The notes under the pieces: generated by a model
Told to the model about the DNA's origin: nothing
The model's input: only the letters and a program-made list of their open reading frames with translations
Database searches by the model: none
Part shown: piece by piece, positions 27,389 through 37,829 of the stretch
Layout of the letters: each line of letters begins with the position of its first letter
How positions within the stretch are numbered: the stretch's first letter is position 1
Position numbers and translations under genes: made by a program
Assembly (NCBI RefSeq): GCF_006715305.1
Contig: NZ_VFMY01000001.1
Coordinates: forward strand, 2,914,001-2,978,000
DNA: 64,000 nucleotides
From: Arthrobacter sp. SLBN-100
Lineage (GTDB): Bacteria > Actinomycetota > Actinomycetes > Actinomycetales > Micrococcaceae
Reading direction: 5' to 3'

Positions 27389-28513
27389 GTGAAGTTCAGA
27401 GTCGATCGGGACGTCCTGGCAGAAGCCGTCACCTGGACAGCCCGCTCGTTGTCTCCGCGGCCGCCCGTCCCCGTCCTTTCCGGCCTCCTGTTGAAGGCGG
27501 AAGCAGGCACGGTCAGCCTCTCGAGCTTCGACTACGAAACCTCCGCACGCCTGGAGATCGCCGCTGACATCCGGGACGAAGGAACCATCCTGGTTTCCGG
27601 CCGCCTTCTCGCAGACATCTGCCGCAGCCTGCCTTCGGCACCGGTCGACGTCGAAACGGACGGCAACAAGGTCACCCTCACCTGCCGCCGAAGCAGCTTC
27701 CACCTGGCCACCATGCCCGAGGCGGAATACCCTCCGCTTCCGGCCCTGCCGACCGTCAGCGGAACGGTCCCGGGCGACTCTTTTGCCCAGGCCGTTTCCC
27801 AGGTAATCATTGCTGCCAGCAAGGACGACACCCTCCCCATCCTCACTGGCGTGCGGATGGAGATTGAGGATGACCTGATCACCCTGCTCGCCACTGACCG
27901 TTACCGCCTCGCCATGCGTGAGGTGCCGTGGAAGCCAGTCAATCCGGGCATCTCCACCAGCGCCCTGGTCAAGGCAAAAACCCTGAACGAAGTGGCCAAG
28001 ACCTTGGGCAACAGCGGAGACATCCAGCTTGCGCTCTCGGACGATGACAGCCGGCTTATCGGTTTCGAAAGCGGCGGCCGCACCACCACATCCCTGCTCG
28101 TGGACGGCGACTATCCCAAGATCCGGTCGCTTTTTCCGGATTCCACGCCAATCCACGCCACCGTCCAGACCCAGGAACTCGTGGAAGCCGTACGTCGCGT
28201 CTCGCTCGTGGCGGAACGCAACACCCCGGTCCGCCTTGCCTTCACCCAGGGCCTGCTCAACCTGGACGCCGGCACCGGGGAGGACGCCCAAGCCTCCGAG
28301 GAACTGGAAGCCCAGCTTTCAGGTGACGACATCACGGTAGCCTTCAACCCCCACTACCTGGTGGAGGGACTGAGCGTGATTGAAACCAAGTTTGTCCGGT
28401 TCTCGTTCACCACGGCACCGAAGCCGGCCATGATCACGGCCCAGGCAGACGCGGACGGCGAAGACCAGGATGACTACCGTTACCTCGTGATGCCGGTACG
28501 CCTCCCCAACTAG
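27389..28513 (+). CDS. dnaN: DNA polymerase III subunit beta (sliding clamp)
   Basis: This is the ring-shaped processivity clamp for the replicative polymerase. The 374-residue protein starts with GTG (KFRVDRDVLAEAVTWTARSL) and shows three repeated clamp folds. The TDRYRLAMRE block is in the middle repeat and the conserved YLVMPVRL ends the protein. It is transcribed with the fork, right of oriC. Confidence 0.97.
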   Translation: MKFRVDRDVLAEAVTWTARSLSPRPPVPVLSGLLLKAEAGTVSLSSFDYETSARLEIAADIRDEGTILVSGRLLADICRSLPSAPVDVETDGNKVTLTCRRSSFHLATMPEAEYPPLPALPTVSGTVPGDSFAQAVSQVIIAASKDDTLPILTGVRMEIEDDLITLLATDRYRLAMREVPWKPVNPGISTSALVKAKTLNEVAKTLGNSGDIQLALSDDDSRLIGFESGGRTTTSLLVDGDYPKIRSLFPDSTPIHATVQTQELVEAVRRVSLVAERNTPVRLAFTQGLLNLDAGTGEDAQASEELEAQLSGDDITVAFNPHYLVEGLSVIETKFVRFSFTTAPKPAMITAQADADGEDQDDYRYLVMPVRLPN

Positions 28514-28541
28514 TCCCCACCGCCACCCTCGCCTCGCAAGT

Positions 28542-28665
28542 CCCCATCGGCTCCCAGCCTTCGCAAGCTCAGGCAGGGCCCCTCGCCGATGGGGCCCCAC
28601 GGCCAGGGAACCCTGGCGGCGTGGGCCCAAACAGTTGTTGTCGTTCTGGGCCCCAAAACGACAAC
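28542..28665. repeat. Three consecutive inverted repeats between dnaN and gnd
   Basis: The first stem pairs CCCCATCGGC (28542-28551) with GCCGATGGGG (28585-28594). The second is an imperfect stem between about 28592 and 28628, built from GGGCCCCACGGCCAGGG and its partner. The third pairs GTTGTCGTT (28637-28645) with AACGACAAC (28657-28665) and ends 17 bases before the gnd ribosome site. There is no T-run after any stem. Confidence 0.7.
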
Positions 28666-28694
28666 CGACACCCAATGCAGAAAGAGGTTCCACC

Positions 28695-29579
28695 GTGCAC
28701 ATTGGACTGATCGGCCTTGGCAAAATGGGATTCAACATGCGCGAACGCCTGCGCAGGGGCGGCATTGAGGTCACCGGCTACGACCGGAACCCGGATGTCA
28801 CGGACACCGACTCCCTTGATGAGCTCATCGCAACCGTCCCCACCCCGCGGCTCATCTGGGTGATGGTGCCGGCCGGCGACATCACCGACGCCGTCGTCAA
28901 GGAACTCAGCGAAAAACTGGACGAGGGCGACCTGGTGATCGACGGCGGCAACTCCCGCTTCACCGAGGACCAGAAACACGGCGAAGTCCTTGCCACCAAG
29001 GGCATCCACTTCGCGGACTGCGGTGTGTCCGGCGGCGTGTGGGGACTGCAGAACGGTTACGGCCTGATGGCAGGCGGAGACGCCGCAGACATTGAACGTG
29101 CGCTTCCGGTCTTTGACGCCCTGCGCCCTGAGGGTGAACGGGCTGACAGTTTTGTCCATGTGGGCGGGATCGGCGCAGGCCACTACGCGAAGATGGTCCA
29201 CAACGGCATCGAGTACGGCCTGATGCAGGCGTACGCCGAGGGATACCAACTTCTCGCGTCCAAGGACATCATCAACGACCTGCACGGAACGTTCCGCGCC
29301 TGGCAAAAGGGCACCGTGGTCAGGTCCTGGCTGCTGGACCTCCTGGTCAAAGCGCTGGACGAGGACCCGGGACTGCAGAACATTGACGACTACGTCGAGG
29401 ACTCGGGCGAAGGCAGGTGGACTGTGGAAGAAGCCATCGCCAACGCCATTCCCGCGCCGGCCATCACCGCCGCCCTGTTTGCCCGCTTCGAGTCCCGCGA
29501 GGACAGCTCCCCGGCCATGAAGATGGTGTCCGCCCTGCGCCACCAGTTCGGCGGGCACGCAACCCGTCCTGCCAAGTAG
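28695..29579 (+). CDS. gnd: 6-phosphogluconate dehydrogenase (decarboxylating), short type
   Basis: This enzyme oxidises 6-phosphogluconate to ribulose 5-phosphate in the pentose phosphate pathway. The 294-residue protein is of the short class. It has the Rossmann motif IGLIGLGKMGFNM, the substrate block DGGNSR, GVSGGVWG and the catalytic HYAKMVHNGIEYG. The GTG at 28695 follows AAAGAGG and is chosen over the upstream in-frame codons. Its place between dnaN and recF is the usual one in Actinobacteria. Confidence 0.94.
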   Translation: MHIGLIGLGKMGFNMRERLRRGGIEVTGYDRNPDVTDTDSLDELIATVPTPRLIWVMVPAGDITDAVVKELSEKLDEGDLVIDGGNSRFTEDQKHGEVLATKGIHFADCGVSGGVWGLQNGYGLMAGGDAADIERALPVFDALRPEGERADSFVHVGGIGAGHYAKMVHNGIEYGLMQAYAEGYQLLASKDIINDLHGTFRAWQKGTVVRSWLLDLLVKALDEDPGLQNIDDYVEDSGEGRWTVEEAIANAIPAPAITAALFARFESREDSSPAMKMVSALRHQFGGHATRPAK

Positions 29580-29624
29580 CAGCCAGCGGGGACCCGCGAG
29601 GTCCCCAGAATTGCCGAAAACCGC

Positions 29625-30827
29625 GTGTACATAGAACACCTCTCGCTGACTGATTTCCGCAGCTACGCCCAGGTTGACCTTGCCCTGGGCCCGGGCGTCA
29701 CCGTCCTGGTGGGATACAACGGCATCGGCAAAACCAACCTGATGGAGGCCATCGGCTATCTGGCCACCCTCAGTTCCCACCGGGTCAGCTCTGACGGGCC
29801 GCTGCTGCGGTTCGGCGCCGACCGTGCACTGGTCCGGGCCCGGCTGGTCCGCGGCGGGCAGGTCACGGTCCTCGAATTGGAAATCAATGCGGGGCGGGCC
29901 AACCGCGGCCGGATCAACCGCAGCAACCCGGTCCGGGCCCGCGACCTGCTGGGCATCTGCCAGACGGTGCTCTTTGCACCGGAGGACCTGGCCCTGGTCA
30001 AAGGCGATCCGTCGAACCGCCGCCGGTTCCTGGATGAACTCCTCGCCAGCCTGATCCCTCACCACGCCGCCACCCGCAGTGATTACGACCGGGTACTGAA
30101 ACAGCGCAACGCGCTGCTGAAGTCTGCCCGGGCGGGCAAATTCACGTCAGCCCATGAAGCAACACTGGATGTGTGGGATCAGCACATGGCCAAAGCCGGC
30201 GCTGAACTGCTGCACGCCAGGCTTGAGCTCGTGGAGCGCCTCCGCCCGCACCTGGCCCGGGCCTATGCCGAGCTCACCGACGCCTCCAAGCCCGCTGACG
30301 CCGTCTACCGGTCCACGCTCCAGAACCAGATGGACGACGACGGCGCCCCGGAGTTGCGAGCTGCCGGCAACGGAGCCGGAGGTAGTTCGGCGGACGTCGA
30401 GGACCTGCGCCGGCTCACCGTGGAGGAACTGACGGAGCGCTATGTGCGAGCCTTCGCCGACGCGCGACGGAAGGAACGGGAGCGCGGCATCTCGCTGGTG
30501 GGTCCCCACCGCGACGAACTGGAACTGATCCTTGGCCAGGCTCCCGCCAAGGGGTATGCCTCCCACGGTGAAACGTGGTCCATGTGCCTTGCACTGCGGC
30601 TCGCTTCGTACTACGTGATGCTGGACGATGCCCGGACCGGCGGTTCCGCTCCCATCCTGATCCTCGATGACGTTTTTGCCGAGCTGGACGTGCAGCGCAG
30701 GCGTAAACTGGCGGCAATAGTCTCGGGTGCGGAACAGGTCCTGGTGACCGCCGCCGTCGACGCCGATATCCCGGAAGAGCTGTCCGGACGGCGGGTGAAG
30801 GTCATCGCGGGAGGAATCGATGGGTAG
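29625..30827 (+). CDS. recF: DNA replication and repair protein RecF
   Basis: RecF is an SMC-like ATPase that helps load RecA at gaps. The 400-residue protein has Walker A GYNGIGKTNLMEA near the N-terminus, the family block FAPEDLALVKGDP, the signature-type GPHRDELEL and the C-terminal LDDVFAELDVQRR. The start is a GTG (YIEHLSLTDFRSY). The stop overlaps the next gene by 8 bases. Confidence 0.96.
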   Translation: MYIEHLSLTDFRSYAQVDLALGPGVTVLVGYNGIGKTNLMEAIGYLATLSSHRVSSDGPLLRFGADRALVRARLVRGGQVTVLELEINAGRANRGRINRSNPVRARDLLGICQTVLFAPEDLALVKGDPSNRRRFLDELLASLIPHHAATRSDYDRVLKQRNALLKSARAGKFTSAHEATLDVWDQHMAKAGAELLHARLELVERLRPHLARAYAELTDASKPADAVYRSTLQNQMDDDGAPELRAAGNGAGGSSADVEDLRRLTVEELTERYVRAFADARRKERERGISLVGPHRDELELILGQAPAKGYASHGETWSMCLALRLASYYVMLDDARTGGSAPILILDDVFAELDVQRRRKLAAIVSGAEQVLVTAAVDADIPEELSGRRVKVIAGGIDG

Positions 30828-31377
30828 GGACGAAAAAGACGCCGCCCGGCAGCCCGGCCGCGACCCCGACAACATTGATGCGCCGCAGGCCGCCCTGAAC
30901 AGAATGCGCGAGGCCGCCGCCGCCCGTGGCGAGATCCGCAGGGCCGCGTCGCGCCCCGGATCCCAAAAAGCCAAACGCGGTATCCGGGACACCCACGGTT
31001 TCAGCCAGTTCCACGCCACCGGCCGCGATCCCCTCGGACTGGGCAAAGTAGTGGGCCGCCTGGTGGCAGAACGCGGCTGGACGTCGCCGGTTGCCGTTGG
31101 TTCGGTTATGGCTGAGTGGGCCACGCTGGTGGGTCCTGAAATCTCGGCACACTGCACGCCCGAAAGCTTCACGGACACCACGCTGCACGTCAGGTGTGAT
31201 TCAACGGCCTGGGCCACGCAGCTCCGGCTCCTCAGCATGAGCCTGCTCGAGAAATTCCGGGTGGAGCTGGGCGACGGGGTGGTCACGAGCATCCAGGTCC
31301 TGGGCCCCTCCGCACCGAGCTGGCGCAAGGGCGGCCGGACAGTTAACGGCCGGGGACCCCGGGACACTTACGGATAG
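30820..31377 (+). CDS. DUF721 (DciA-like) protein
   Basis: This 185-residue basic protein has the DUF721 core in its C-terminal half (WATLVGPEISAHCTPESFTD, then STAWATQLRLL). DUF721 includes DciA, the helicase-loading partner of DnaB in bacteria without DnaC. That role fits a gene coupled to recF and placed before gyrB. The N-terminal 60 residues are charged and probably disordered. The exact function in this organism is inferred. Confidence 0.85.
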   Translation: MGRDEKDAARQPGRDPDNIDAPQAALNRMREAAAARGEIRRAASRPGSQKAKRGIRDTHGFSQFHATGRDPLGLGKVVGRLVAERGWTSPVAVGSVMAEWATLVGPEISAHCTPESFTDTTLHVRCDSTAWATQLRLLSMSLLEKFRVELGDGVVTSIQVLGPSAPSWRKGGRTVNGRGPRDTYG

Positions 31378-31757
31378 CCCGCCGCCGGACTCTTGAAAAT
31401 CCTCTGATCGCCGTGTAGCGCCCTGGAAGGGCCCGAGGGCGTATAGGCACCCGCAGACCGGAGTTTTGGAGCGCCCTAGGCGTGGTCTACGGCCTGCAAC
31501 AGGCATACTGACCGGCATCCACGGCCCCGGAATGCGGGGATCCGGGGTGTTTCGCGGTAGAATCGTTGTAGATAACTGGGCGCCGGTGAAACGTTGACTG
31601 AGTCCGTTCTCCGCACGCTACCAGCATGCGGATTACGGATCCCACCATCAGCTAAGAGCCGACGCCATAAGTTTGCGCCTGTTGGCGGATGGCTTTTCCG
31701 TGCGTGGAGGAGCTTTCCAGCCGGCCATCATCGAGAACAGAGGAGTCGACAGCGCCT
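31378..31757. other. Intergenic leader upstream of gyrB
   Basis: I see no gene in these 380 bases. TAGAAT at 31558-31563 is a candidate -10 element for gyrB, but no clear -35 is visible. GC-rich self-complementary pieces around 31415-31480 (GCGCCC and GGGCGT) could form hairpins. Part of the region just before 31758 stays open in the gyrB frame from ATG 31689, but I treat it as leader. Confidence 0.4.
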
Positions 31758-33848
31758 GTGGCTAACGACAATACAGATATTCTGGCAGTTGAACCCGCAG
31801 TCGAGGATGCCCGCACGCCTGACACCCCGGCGGAAGCAGCCACACCGCGCGAGTACGGCGCCAGCGACATTACTGTCCTTGAGGGCCTGGAAGCTGTCCG
31901 GAAGCGCCCGGGTATGTACATCGGCTCCACCGGACCCCGCGGACTCCACCACCTGGTCTACGAAGTGGTGGACAACTCCGTCGATGAGGCCCTGGCCGGC
32001 TACTGCACGCATATCGAGGTTGTGCTGCAGGCCGACGGCGGCGTGAAGGTTGTTGACGACGGCCGCGGTATCCCTGTGGACATGCACCCCACCGAGCACA
32101 AACCCACGGTTGAAGTGGTGATGACCATCCTGCACGCGGGCGGCAAGTTCGGCGGCGGCGGCTACGCCGTGTCCGGCGGCCTGCACGGTGTGGGCATCTC
32201 CGTTGTCAACGCACTCTCCAGCAGGGTGGACACCGAGGTCCGCCGCCAGGGCCACGTCTGGCGGATGTCCTTCGCCGACGGCGGCAAGCCCCAGGGCAGC
32301 CTGGTGCAGGGTGAAGAAACGGACCTCACCGGGACCACCCAGACGTTCTATCCGGACCCGGCGATCTTTGAGACCACCGAGTTCGATTTCGAGACCCTCC
32401 GTGCCCGCTTCCAGCAGATGGCCTTCCTCAACAAGGGCCTGCGCATCACGCTGACCGACGAACGCACCTCCGCCAGCGACAACGAAGCCGATGCCGACCT
32501 GGACCTGGACGGCGTTGTCACAGAAGGCGAAGTCAGCGCGGAGCACCGGACCGTGGTCTACCAGTACAACGAGGGCCTGCTGGACTACGTCAAGCACCTG
32601 AATTCAGGCAAGAAGGTGGAAGTAGTCCACGAGGACGTCATCGCCTTCGAAACCGAGGACACGGAACGCAAGATTGCCCTGGAAATGGCGATGCAGTGGA
32701 CCAATGCCTACTCAGAGAGCGTCCACACCTACGCCAACACCATCAACACCCATGAGGGCGGCACCCACGAAGAGGGTTTCCGCGCTGCCATGACGTCCCT
32801 GATCAACCGCTATGCGCGCGAAAAGGGCATCATCAAGGAAAAGGACGACAACCTCACTGGCGATGACATCCGTGAGGGCCTCACCGCCGTCATTTCCGTC
32901 AAGCTCGCAGAGCCGCAGTTCGAGGGCCAGACCAAGACCAAGCTGGGCAACTCCGAGGTCAAGGGCTTCGTCCAGCGCGTGGTGACCGACGGGCTTGGCG
33001 ACTGGCTCGAACGCAACCCCGGCCCCGCCCGCGACGTCATCCGCAAGGCCATCTCTGCAGCGCAGGCCCGCATGGCTGCACGCAAAGCCCGGGACAACGC
33101 CCGGCGCAAGAGCCCGCTGGAATCCTTCGGGATGCCGGGCAAGCTGTCCGACTGCTCCTCCAAGAACCCGGAGAAGTGCGAGGTCTACATCGTGGAGGGT
33201 GACTCCGCAGGCGGCTCCGCCAAGCGCGGCCGCAACCCGGAGACCCAGGCCATCCTGCCCCTCCGCGGCAAGATCCTGAACGTGGAGCGTGCCCGGCTGG
33301 ACAAGGCCCTGGGCAACACGGAAGTCCAGTCAATGATCACGGCCTTCGGAACCGGCATCGGTGAAGACTTCGATCTCTCCAAGCTTCGGTACCACAAGAT
33401 CGTCCTGATGGCCGACGCCGATGTGGACGGCCAGCACATCACCACCCTGCTGATGACGCTGCTGTTCCGCTACATGCGGCCATTGATCGAAAACGGCTAC
33501 GTCTACCTGGCCCAGCCGCCGCTGTACCGCATCAAGTGGTCCAATGCTGCCCACGATTACGTGTACAGCGACAAGGAACGCGATGCCAAGCTCCTCGCCG
33601 GGCAGGCAGCCGGGCGCCGCATCCCCAAGGACAACGGCATCCAGCGCTACAAGGGCCTCGGCGAGATGGACTACACCGAACTGTGGGACACCACCATGGA
33701 TCCGGACAACCGCACGCTGCTGCAGGTCACCATGGACGACGCCCTCGCTGCAGACCAGATCTTCTCCGTCCTGATGGGCGAGGACGTGGAATCACGCCGC
33801 AACTTCATTCAGCAGAACGCCAAGGACGTCAGGTTCCTGGATATCTAG
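31758..33848 (+). CDS. gyrB: DNA gyrase subunit B
   Basis: This is the ATPase subunit of gyrase, which introduces negative supercoils. The 696-residue protein has the GHKL ATP site ([39 protein letters not shown]), the TOPRIM motif [14 protein letters not shown] and the metal-binding [10 protein letters not shown] choose the GTG at 31758 (ANDNTDIL), which follows GAGGAG, over the in-frame ATG at 31689. gyrA follows after 57 bases. Confidence 0.97.
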   Translation: MANDNTDILAVEPAVEDARTPDTPAEAATPREYGASDITVLEGLEAVRKRPGMYIGSTGPRGLHHLVYEVVDNSVDEALAGYCTHIEVVLQADGGVKVVDDGRGIPVDMHPTEHKPTVEVVMTILHAGGKFGGGGYAVSGGLHGVGISVVNALSSRVDTEVRRQGHVWRMSFADGGKPQGSLVQGEETDLTGTTQTFYPDPAIFETTEFDFETLRARFQQMAFLNKGLRITLTDERTSASDNEADADLDLDGVVTEGEVSAEHRTVVYQYNEGLLDYVKHLNSGKKVEVVHEDVIAFETEDTERKIALEMAMQWTNAYSESVHTYANTINTHEGGTHEEGFRAAMTSLINRYAREKGIIKEKDDNLTGDDIREGLTAVISVKLAEPQFEGQTKTKLGNSEVKGFVQRVVTDGLGDWLERNPGPARDVIRKAISAAQARMAARKARDNARRKSPLESFGMPGKLSDCSSKNPEKCEVYIVEGDSAGGSAKRGRNPETQAILPLRGKILNVERARLDKALGNTEVQSMITAFGTGIGEDFDLSKLRYHKIVLMADADVDGQHITTLLMTLLFRYMRPLIENGYVYLAQPPLYRIKWSNAAHDYVYSDKERDAKLLAGQAAGRRIPKDNGIQRYKGLGEMDYTELWDTTMDPDNRTLLQVTMDDALAADQIFSVLMGEDVESRRNFIQQNAKDVRFLDI

Positions 33849-33905
33849 AGGTAGTTTTCCCCTCCATATTCCAGAGCTGACATATACCTGAAACGGAAAT
33901 AGAAA

Positions 33906-36584
33906 ATGAGCGACGAAACACCCGAGAACCCGGCCCCTGAAGCCGGGAACCCGGACACCGTTCTTGAAGGCGACGTGCTGGTAGACCGCGTGGAGCAGGT
34001 GGACCTGCAGACGGAAATGCAGCGGTCCTACCTGGACTACGCCATGGCGGTCATCGTGGGCCGCGCCCTCCCGGACGTCCGCGACGGCCTCAAGCCCGTG
34101 CACCGCCGGGTGCTGTACGCCATGTTCGACGGCGGCTACCGCCCGGAGCGTTCCTTCAACAAGTGCGCCCGCGTGGTGGGCGAGGTCATGGGCCAGTACC
34201 ACCCCCACGGCGACACCGCGATCTACGATGCGCTGGTGCGCCTGATCCAGGACTGGACCATGCGCTACCCGCTGGCCCTGGGCCAAGGCAACTTCGGTTC
34301 GCCGGGCAACGATGGCGCGGCTGCCCCCCGTTACACCGAAACGAAGATGGCCCCGCTGGCCATGGAGATGGTCCGCGACATCGACGAGGAAACCGTCGAC
34401 TTCCAGGACAACTACGACGGCAAAAACCAGGAACCCACCATCCTGCCGGCCCGGTTCCCCAACCTGCTGGTCAACGGATCCTCGGGCATCGCCGTGGGTA
34501 TGGCCACCAACATCCCGCCGCACAACCTTCGTGAAGTGGCCGACGGCGTGCAGTGGTACCTGGCCAACCCGCAGGCCACCCGCGAGGAACTGCTCGAAGA
34601 ATTGCTGCGGCGTGTCAAGGGACCCGATTTCCCCACCGGCGCCACCATCCTTGGGCACAAGGGCATCGAGGACGCCTACCGCACCGGCCGCGGTTCCGTC
34701 ACCATGCGCGCCGTGGTGAACGTGGAGGAACTGCAGGGCCGCACGTGCCTGGTGGTCACGGAACTGCCGTACCAGGCCAACCCGGACAACCTTGCCATCA
34801 AGATTGCTGAACTGGTCAAGGACGGCAAGATCCAGGGCATCGCCGACCTGCGCGATGAAACCTCGGGCCGCACCGGCCAGCGGCTCGTCATCGTGCTGAA
34901 GCGCGATGCTGTGGCCAAGGTGGTGCTGAACAACCTCTACAAGCACACCGAACTGCAAAGCAACTTCTCTGCCAACATGCTGGCAATCGTTGACGGCGTG
35001 CCCCGCACCCTGAGCCTGGATGCCTTCATCCGGCACTGGGTGACGCACCAGATGGACGTTATTGCCCGCCGTACCCGGTATCGGCTGCGCAAGGCCGAAG
35101 AAGAAGCCCACATCCTGCGGGCACTCCTCAAGGCGCTGGACATGCTGGACGAGGTCATCGCCCTTATCCGTGCGTCCAACACCACCGAGGCAGCCCGCGA
35201 CGGCCTGATGGAACTGCTGGACATCGACGAACTGCAGGCCCGGGCCATCCTGGACATGCAGCTGCGCCGCCTTGCAGCCCTGGAGCGCCAGAAGATCCAG
35301 GACCGGCATTCAGAGCTCGAGGCGCTCATTGCCGAGTACAACCAGATCCTCGGCTCCGAGCAGCGCCAGCGCGAAATCATCAGCACCGAGCTCGGTGAAA
35401 TCGTGGACAAGCATGGCGATGACCGCCGCACGAAGATCCTGATGGGCTTCGACGGCGACATGTCCATGGAGGACCTCATCCCCGAAGAGGAGATGGTGGT
35501 CACGATCACCCGCGGCGGCTACGTCAAGCGGACCCGGAGCGACAACTACCGTTCGCAGCAGCGCGGCGGCAAGGGCATCAAGGGTGCCCAGCTGCGCGGC
35601 GACGACGTGGTGGAGCACTTCTTTGTCACCACCACCCACCACTGGCTGCTGTTCTTCACCAACCTTGGCCGGGTCTACCGCGCGAAGGCCTACGAGCTGA
35701 TGGAAGCCGGCCGTGACGCCAAGGGCCAGCATGTGGCCAACCTGATGGCGTTCCAGCCGGATGAGCACATCGCCCAGGTACTGGACCTGAGGGACTACCA
35801 GCAGGCGCCCTACCTGGTGCTCGCCACCAAGCGCGGGCTCGTCAAGAAGACGCGGCTGGAGGATTACGACACCAACCGCTCCGCCGGAGTGATCGCCATC
35901 AACCTCCGCGACGGCGACGAACTGGTCTCCGCACAGCTGGTCTCCGAAACCGACGACCTGCTCCTCGTGTCCCGGAAGGGCCAGTCCATCCGCTTCACCG
36001 CCACCGAGGACGCCCTCCGCCCGATGGGCCGGGCCACCTCCGGCGTTACCGGCATGAAGTTCCGCGAGGAGGACGAGCTGCTCGCCGCCAACGTGGTGAC
36101 CGACGGCTCCTTCGTGTTCATCGTGACCGAGGGCGGCTACGCCAAGCGCACCGCCGTCGAGGAGTACCGTCTCCAGGGCCGCGGCGGGCTGGGCATCAAG
36201 GTTGCCAAGCTCGCGGAAGAACGCGGTGACCTGGTGGGCGCGCTTATTGTCCAGGAAGAGGATGAGGTGCTGGTGGTGATGGAGGGCGGCAAGGTTGTCC
36301 GTTCCTCCGTTGCCGGCGTCCCCGCCAAGGGCCGCGACACCATGGGCGTCATCTTCGCCAAGCCGGACAAAAATGACCGGATCATCGAGGTGGCACGCAA
36401 CAGCGAACGCGGCCTCGAGGGCGAGGAATTGCTGGAGGATGACGTAACGTTGGCTGAAGATGGCGGATCCCCTGAGGATGCCGCAGAGTCAGCAGTGGCA
36501 GATGAATCACCGGCCGTTGAGTCAGAGGACGCCTCGGGCGACGCTGAGCCGAACGAAGACAACACGGAGGTAACGAGTGAGTAA
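33906..36584 (+). CDS. gyrA: DNA gyrase subunit A
   Basis: This is the DNA-cleaving subunit of gyrase. The 892-residue protein has the active-site tyrosine Y143 in APRYTE, the quinolone-determining region [16 protein letters not shown] and a C-terminal beta-pinwheel with the GyrA-box-like [10 protein letters not shown]. The last 60 or so residues are an acidic tail. A threonine stands where E. coli has Ser83. The stop overlaps the next gene by 8 bases. Confidence 0.98.
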   Translation: MSDETPENPAPEAGNPDTVLEGDVLVDRVEQVDLQTEMQRSYLDYAMAVIVGRALPDVRDGLKPVHRRVLYAMFDGGYRPERSFNKCARVVGEVMGQYHPHGDTAIYDALVRLIQDWTMRYPLALGQGNFGSPGNDGAAAPRYTETKMAPLAMEMVRDIDEETVDFQDNYDGKNQEPTILPARFPNLLVNGSSGIAVGMATNIPPHNLREVADGVQWYLANPQATREELLEELLRRVKGPDFPTGATILGHKGIEDAYRTGRGSVTMRAVVNVEELQGRTCLVVTELPYQANPDNLAIKIAELVKDGKIQGIADLRDETSGRTGQRLVIVLKRDAVAKVVLNNLYKHTELQSNFSANMLAIVDGVPRTLSLDAFIRHWVTHQMDVIARRTRYRLRKAEEEAHILRALLKALDMLDEVIALIRASNTTEAARDGLMELLDIDELQARAILDMQLRRLAALERQKIQDRHSELEALIAEYNQILGSEQRQREIISTELGEIVDKHGDDRRTKILMGFDGDMSMEDLIPEEEMVVTITRGGYVKRTRSDNYRSQQRGGKGIKGAQLRGDDVVEHFFVTTTHHWLLFFTNLGRVYRAKAYELMEAGRDAKGQHVANLMAFQPDEHIAQVLDLRDYQQAPYLVLATKRGLVKKTRLEDYDTNRSAGVIAINLRDGDELVSAQLVSETDDLLLVSRKGQSIRFTATEDALRPMGRATSGVTGMKFREEDELLAANVVTDGSFVFIVTEGGYAKRTAVEEYRLQGRGGLGIKVAKLAEERGDLVGALIVQEEDEVLVVMEGGKVVRSSVAGVPAKGRDTMGVIFAKPDKNDRIIEVARNSERGLEGEELLEDDVTLAEDGGSPEDAAESAVADESPAVESEDASGDAEPNEDNTEVTSE

Positions 36585-37257
36585 TCCGGACTCATTTCCC
36601 AGGCCGAACACTTCAGGTCCCGAGGGAAGCCGGCCCTCGGCTGCACCCCGCGTGAACGCTCCTGTTCGTCCGCAGCAGCGGCCTGCTGCTCCCGCGGCAG
36701 CTCCCGGACAGCGCCCGGCAGCTCCCGGCCAGCGTCCCCTCCAGGGCGAACGGCCGACGTCGGGACAGGCCGGGCCGCGCACGGCTGCAGGACCGTCCGT
36801 TCCCGGCCAGCGTCCGTCCGGGGCACAGGGCCAGCCGGGCCAGCGCCCGGCCCAAGGCGGACCGGGGCTGGTGAAACCGGCGCCCAAGGCCAAGGTTCGG
36901 CGTGCGCGGCTGCTGGTCAGCAAGGTGGACCCGTGGTCGGTCCTGAAGATGGCCTTCCTGCTGTCCGTGGCGCTGGGAATCGTCACGGTAGTGGCTGCCA
37001 TCGTCCTGTGGACCGTCCTGGACCTCACGGGGATCTTTGACCAGGTGGACAGCCTCCTCGGTACCCTTGCCGGCTCCGAAGGCGGCGGCTTTGAGCTGAA
37101 GAAGGTTGCCTCCCTCGGCCAGGTGGCCTCATTCGCCACCATCATCGCCGTGGTGAACGTGGTCCTGCTGACCGCGCTCTCCATGCTCTCTGCCGTCCTG
37201 TACAACATTGCAGCCACCCTGGTGGGCGGCATCGGGGTTACCCTCACCGACGATTAG
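36577..37257 (+). CDS. DUF3566 membrane protein
   Basis: This 226-residue protein has a long Pro/Gln/Ala/Arg-rich N-terminal half that is probably disordered. Its C-terminal half holds the DUF3566 domain with two membrane segments (about residues 125-148 and 185-215) around a short outside loop. The GTG overlaps the gyrA stop. The same gene follows gyrA in mycobacteria and many other Actinobacteria. Its function is not established. Confidence 0.88.
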   Translation: MSNPDSFPRPNTSGPEGSRPSAAPRVNAPVRPQQRPAAPAAAPGQRPAAPGQRPLQGERPTSGQAGPRTAAGPSVPGQRPSGAQGQPGQRPAQGGPGLVKPAPKAKVRRARLLVSKVDPWSVLKMAFLLSVALGIVTVVAAIVLWTVLDLTGIFDQVDSLLGTLAGSEGGGFELKKVASLGQVASFATIIAVVNVVLLTALSMLSAVLYNIAATLVGGIGVTLTDD

Positions 37258-37354
37258 GTCCCTGCTTTCACCGGCAGAAGTGCCGTGAAAGCGCCCGATT
37301 TGAGATCGGGCCGGGATGTGCTGTAAAGTCATGTCTCGGCCCGATGAGGTATCG

Positions 37355-37428
37355 GGGCGTATAGCTCAGGCGGTTAGAGCGCTTCGCTGATAACGAAGAG
37401 GTCCCAGGTTCAAGTCCTGGTACGCCCA
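37355..37428 (+). tRNA. tRNA-Ile (GAT)
   Basis: The cloverleaf is clear. The acceptor GGGCGTA pairs with TACGCCC, the anticodon stem CTTCG/CGAAG encloses the loop CTGATAA (anticodon GAT), and the T-arm contains GGTTCAAGTCC. CCA is not encoded. Its position after gyrA is conserved in the phylum. Confidence 0.97.
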
Positions 37429-37496
37429 CGGAACCTGTGCAGGTTCAAGTGGAGGTTTGGTTCGCATCACAGCGGCCGGACCGGAACGGGGAGCAT

Positions 37497-37613
37497 GTGA
37501 AGAAGTTGCTGGTATTGGCAGCTGCGATCGCAGGCGTCCTGGTCTACCGGAAAGCACAGGAATCCGAAGCCCGGAAAACTGTCTGGAGCAAGTCAACCGA
37601 TTCGGTTGAATAG
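37497..37613 (+). CDS. DLW-39 family small protein
   Basis: This 38-residue gene starts at GTG 37497 after GGGGAG and is easily missed. It has one hydrophobic segment (KKLLVLAAAIAGVLVYRK) and a charged tail with KTVWSKSTD. Both match the actinobacterial DLW-39 family, which sits in this place between tRNA-Ile and tRNA-Ala. It is probably a membrane-anchored peptide. Its function is unknown. Confidence 0.85.
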   Translation: MKKLLVLAAAIAGVLVYRKAQESEARKTVWSKSTDSVE

Positions 37614-37685
37614 GCCGGACGCCCGGTCCCGGAGCTGGTCAGCAGCCCCAAGGTTCTAGGGTATGATGGACGGGTTGCTTCTTAT

Positions 37686-37761
37686 GGGGGCATGGCGCAA
37701 TTGGTAGCGCACCTGCTTTGCAAGCAGGGGGTTCGGGGTTCGAGTCCCCGTGCCTCCACCA
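37686..37761 (+). tRNA. tRNA-Ala (TGC)
   Basis: The acceptor GGGGGCA pairs with TGCCTCC including one G-T pair. The anticodon stem CCTGC/GCAGG encloses TTTGCAA (anticodon TGC), and the T-arm is GGGGTTCGAGTCCCC. Unlike the tRNA-Ile and tRNA-Leu genes here, CCA (37759-37761) is encoded. Confidence 0.97.
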
Positions 37762-37766
37762 TAAGG

Positions 37767-37807
37767 AAGTCCCGGTTCAGCGGAAACGCTGGCCGGGACT
37801 TTTGTTT
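37767..37807 (+). terminator. Intrinsic terminator after tRNA-Ala
   Basis: AAGTCCCGG pairs with CCGGGACTT, with an inner CAGCG/CGCTG stem, followed by TTGTTTT. Confidence 0.85.
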
Positions 37808-37829
37808 TGCCCAAGACATGTAGGGGTGG

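Noticed and set aside
34180..34260. Threonine at the GyrA position of E. coli Ser83
   Set aside because: This position varies naturally in Actinobacteria (mycobacteria have Ala). The sequence alone does not show acquired quinolone resistance.
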